From NCBI GenBank assembly GCA_030627725.1, contig DAOVSZ010000097.1, forward strand, positions 1 to 8,611: 8,611 nucleotides of DNA, given 5' to 3'. The notes beneath the pieces were generated by a model that was given only the letters and a program-made list of their open reading frames with translations, was not told the origin of the DNA and searched no databases. Shown piece after piece: positions 7,801 through 8,611 of this stretch. Position numbers and translations under genes: made by a program. The stretch's first letter is position 1, and each line of letters begins with the position of its first letter. Source of the stretch: Desulfobulbaceae bacterium. Its GTDB lineage: Bacteria > Desulfobacterota > Desulfobulbia > Desulfobulbales > DAOVSZ01.

Positions 7801-8492
7801 TCCCAATGGGACTCTCTGCCAAGCATCTCCATGCCGGCTTCCCATGTGTGCCGCTCAAGGACGTCTTTGTGGATAATCATCGCCAACTCAACTTCGAGCC
7901 GCTGGTGCAGAAAACGGACCTGACCCTTAATCTCCTGGCCAAACTCCAGATAGCCGATACGGACATCACCGGCATAGACCGGCTGCACAACCCTCAGGGT
8001 GAAGATTCCCAGCGGCCCCAGCTCGTTGCCCCAGGCCGCCTTGCCGCTGTTCTCCGCTTGGCGCAGGGTGAACCGATTGATGAGATCGCCATGCTTTTCC
8101 GGCTTGTGCATCCGGACTAAATTTACCCGGTCGGGACGGTGAAAGTAAAAATGGGTGATGGAGTACTTCTTCCGGAGTTTTTGGAACGTCGGGCCAAAGG
8201 CGGCAAGCAACCGGTCACGGTCCCGGGCCTGCAGGGCCTCGTGCAGCTCTGGGTTCTGGAGAAGACCATCTCCCAGGGTAGTGAGCATCCTGGCGTTTCG
8301 CGCCAATGATATGTCAAGGCTGCGGCCCACATCCTTCATGAGATGCCGGCTGGACTGCCGCATGTGCCGTTGCTGATTAAGAAGCAGGGTCGCTGAGGAT
8401 ATTCCCACCAGCAACAGCAGAACACACGCCAGCGGAATCAGCAATCTGTGCTGTACCGGTCTGGCGATAGTTTGTTTGACTCCTGAACTCAT
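4818..8492 (-). CDS. Membrane hybrid sensor histidine kinase (Cache-like sensor, four PAS, HisKA, HATPase, receiver)
   Basis: From ATG 8492 the protein is 1224 residues; numbering here uses that start. TM helices lie near 17-38 and 310-332. The periplasmic part between them carries FYFHRPDRVNLVRMHKPEKH (115-134) and GYLEFG (180-185), which resemble the double-sensory (dCache_3-like) domain of two-component kinases; the subfamily is from memory. Four PAS domains follow (about 351-466, 483-591, 592-709, 715-834), three of them ending in DIT-type PAC motifs before the next. PAS2 and PAS4 share C-x4-H-x5-C-x2-C. The kinase core has H858 (GGIAHDFNNIL), an N-box (959-975), DTGCGM (1014-1019) and KGTGLGL. 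The receiver has D1110/D1111, phosphoacceptor D1156 (ITDQTMP) and K1206. The frame is open back to a GTG at 8570 (1250 residues), but that codon has no Shine-Dalgarno. The ATG has AGGA 12 nt upstream and gives a normal short N-terminus before the first TM. Likely role: phosphorylation in response to an extracytoplasmic ligand, with intracellular PAS input. Confidence 0.94.
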   Translation of the reverse strand: MSSGVKQTIARPVQHRLLIPLACVLLLLVGISSATLLLNQQRHMRQSSRHLMKDVGRSLDISLARNARMLTTLGDGLLQNPELHEALQARDRDRLLAAFGPTFQKLRKKYSITHFYFHRPDRVNLVRMHKPEKHGDLINRFTLRQAENSGKAAWGNELGPLGIFTLRVVQPVYAGDVRIGYLEFGQEIKGQVRFLHQRLEVELAMIIHKDVLERHTWEAGMEMLGRESHWERYEKVALIYYTQPHFPSELDSSIYGDTGHRHGTLEREVQFDNKSWQLIIHPMKDASGAEIGDLLILRDITAIKAQFARLVTATVLCALLLLGGVLSFYYVILRQTDRGIRKQHEKMRESEEKYRTLINTTDTGYLILDEAGKVIDANQEYVRLTGHETLDDILGRSVIEWTAPHDLERNAKEVKKCLEQGFVKDLEINYVHRDGTVVPIEINAKVVETEDRLQILSLCRDITERKQAENEILTSREEARRERNNFRNILNSMVDGVYIVNAHHDIEYVNPILKDAFGKIKGQKCFEYFHDRSAECPWCKNKEVFQGKTVRWEWQSLKNQRTYDLIDTPLKNPDGTLSKLEIFRDITESKQVQQTYLELVEGTTDLVTLVDNEGKLLYVNHMGKEIFGPDPEQLIGQNAFQFLHPDDRDMTTAWFENCLKKQLPQASIENRQVNLETGAVHDLLWTSNFHYDAQGQLASITGIAHDITDRKKIENAIRKSEEQWDRTFNSFTDIVILQDTDLRVIKVNQAACTTLDLPCDEIIGKHCHELFHGSKDPCQDCPLLETKETFEPYTREMRHEKLKKTFLVSAAPVFDEQGKLEYIAHVAKDITEQKRLEEELFQVNKMEAIGTLAGGIAHDFNNILSAIIGCSKLAKDKIPPDNPAEKDLDLVIKSSRRAADLVQQILAFSRKSEHHLQSLNPHLIVKEALRMLGSSLPSTLIIQEDIDKECGKIWADPTNIHQIMMNLCTNALHAMKKEKGTLTVRLYRREIAAEEIVYESGVSAGPFVVLSVSDTGCGMDEATKERIFEPYFTTKEMDKGTGLGLAVVHGIIQDYKGFIRVESTPVEGSTFSVYIPALQGEAASPEDSASKESEQEAPLLTGNERILVVDDELLLVQIHKKQLENRGYAVTITTDSRDALEKIRAQPEQFDLLITDQTMPRLSGVELTKEVQKIRPALPIILCTGHSDIVSKEDALAIGIKKYVTKPIYKDELLLAIREVLDES

Positions 8493-8611
8493 GTCTTGTG
8501 ATTTTCCTATATTCACCCCGTATGATTCAACAAAAAGGCTTGTTGGTGGTATACGGAATAAGCTTAACACCTAAAAATGACACTTTGTCTTGTAATGTCT
8601 CGAAATTACAC
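8493..8611 (-). promoter_or_regulatory. Upstream region of the membrane hybrid kinase, with candidate ribosome site
   Basis: 119 bp precede the preferred ATG. AGGA at 8505-8508 lies 12 nt before it, a slightly long but usable spacing. This stretch is more AT-rich than the sensor-coding part that follows, as expected of a leader or promoter. I could not find a convincing -35/-10 pair: TTGTTG with TATAGG at 16 bp spacing exists, but would start transcription almost at the ATG and remove the AGGA. If the GTG at 8570 is the true start, 8493-8570 is coding. Confidence 0.4.
8591..8610. promoter_or_regulatory. Inverted repeat TGTAAT-N8-ATTACA, possible operator
   Basis: Perfect 6 bp arms separated by 8 bp, centred about 108 bp upstream of the preferred ATG of the hybrid kinase. 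The 20 bp dyad has the size of a dimeric transcription-factor site. It lacks the GC stem and T-run of a terminator. No regulator is identified, and the upstream gene is not in view. Function is inference only. Confidence 0.3.

Noticed and set aside
8493..8530. TTGTTG-N16-TATAGG as the promoter of the hybrid kinase
   Set aside because: Transcription would begin within a few bases of the ATG and exclude the AGGA ribosome site; the match to consensus is also poor.
8579..8589. Small inverted repeat GACA-CTT-TGTC near the right edge
   Set aside because: Four-base arms are expected by chance; not listed separately from the longer dyad beside it.
1..8611. Mobile element, CRISPR, defence or RNA gene content
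   Set aside because: No transposase or recombinase motifs, regularly spaced repeats or tRNA/rRNA-like sequence was seen; nearly every base is in the three kinase genes.

Overview
The window holds three consecutive two-component signalling genes, all on the minus strand, so transcription runs right to left. There is no RNA gene, CRISPR array, transposase or recombinase in it. The style of the proteins (very large multi-PAS sensor kinases, HDFNN-type kinase cores with attached receivers, dCache extracytoplasmic sensors, mid-to-high GC codons) fits an environmental Gram-negative bacterium of the Desulfobacterota/Deltaproteobacteria kind. That placement is inference from protein style, not from a marker gene.

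Layout in order of transcription. (1) 8492 to 4818: a membrane hybrid histidine kinase of 1224 residues. It has TM, periplasmic Cache-like sensor, TM, four PAS domains, HisKA, HATPase and a C-terminal receiver. About 119 bp upstream of its preferred ATG are visible and carry a TGTAAT-N8-ATTACA inverted repeat at the window edge. (2) After a 51 bp gap, 4766 to 3168: a soluble 532-residue protein with a receiver at each end of a histidine kinase core (REC-HisKA-HATPase-REC). (3) Overlapping it by 4 bp (ATGA), 3171 to beyond position 1: a second membrane histidine kinase. 1057 residues are visible: TM, dCache-type periplasmic domain, TM, PAS, PAS, GAF, PAS and the H-box helix region. The window ends inside the dimerisation/phosphotransfer region, so the ATPase and anything after it lie outside. 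This third gene has no stop in the window; I confirmed it by reading all 1057 codons of the frame.

How they may work together. Tight spacing, shared strand and the ATGA overlap point to one transcription unit. Two kinases have extracytoplasmic sensors of different types, and the soluble kinase between them has receivers that could accept phosphate from either. The cores of the first two proteins are clearly related to each other, while the third has a different H-box (HEINTPL) with about 24 extra residues before the FSR motif. No DNA-binding output domain and no Hpt domain is visible, so the output must lie outside the window or elsewhere. The most distinctive observations are a matched pair of C-x4-H-x5-C-x2-C motifs in two PAS domains of the first kinase and a sharp composition difference between its sensor and PAS halves. 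I see nothing that by itself shows a wholly new kind of system.
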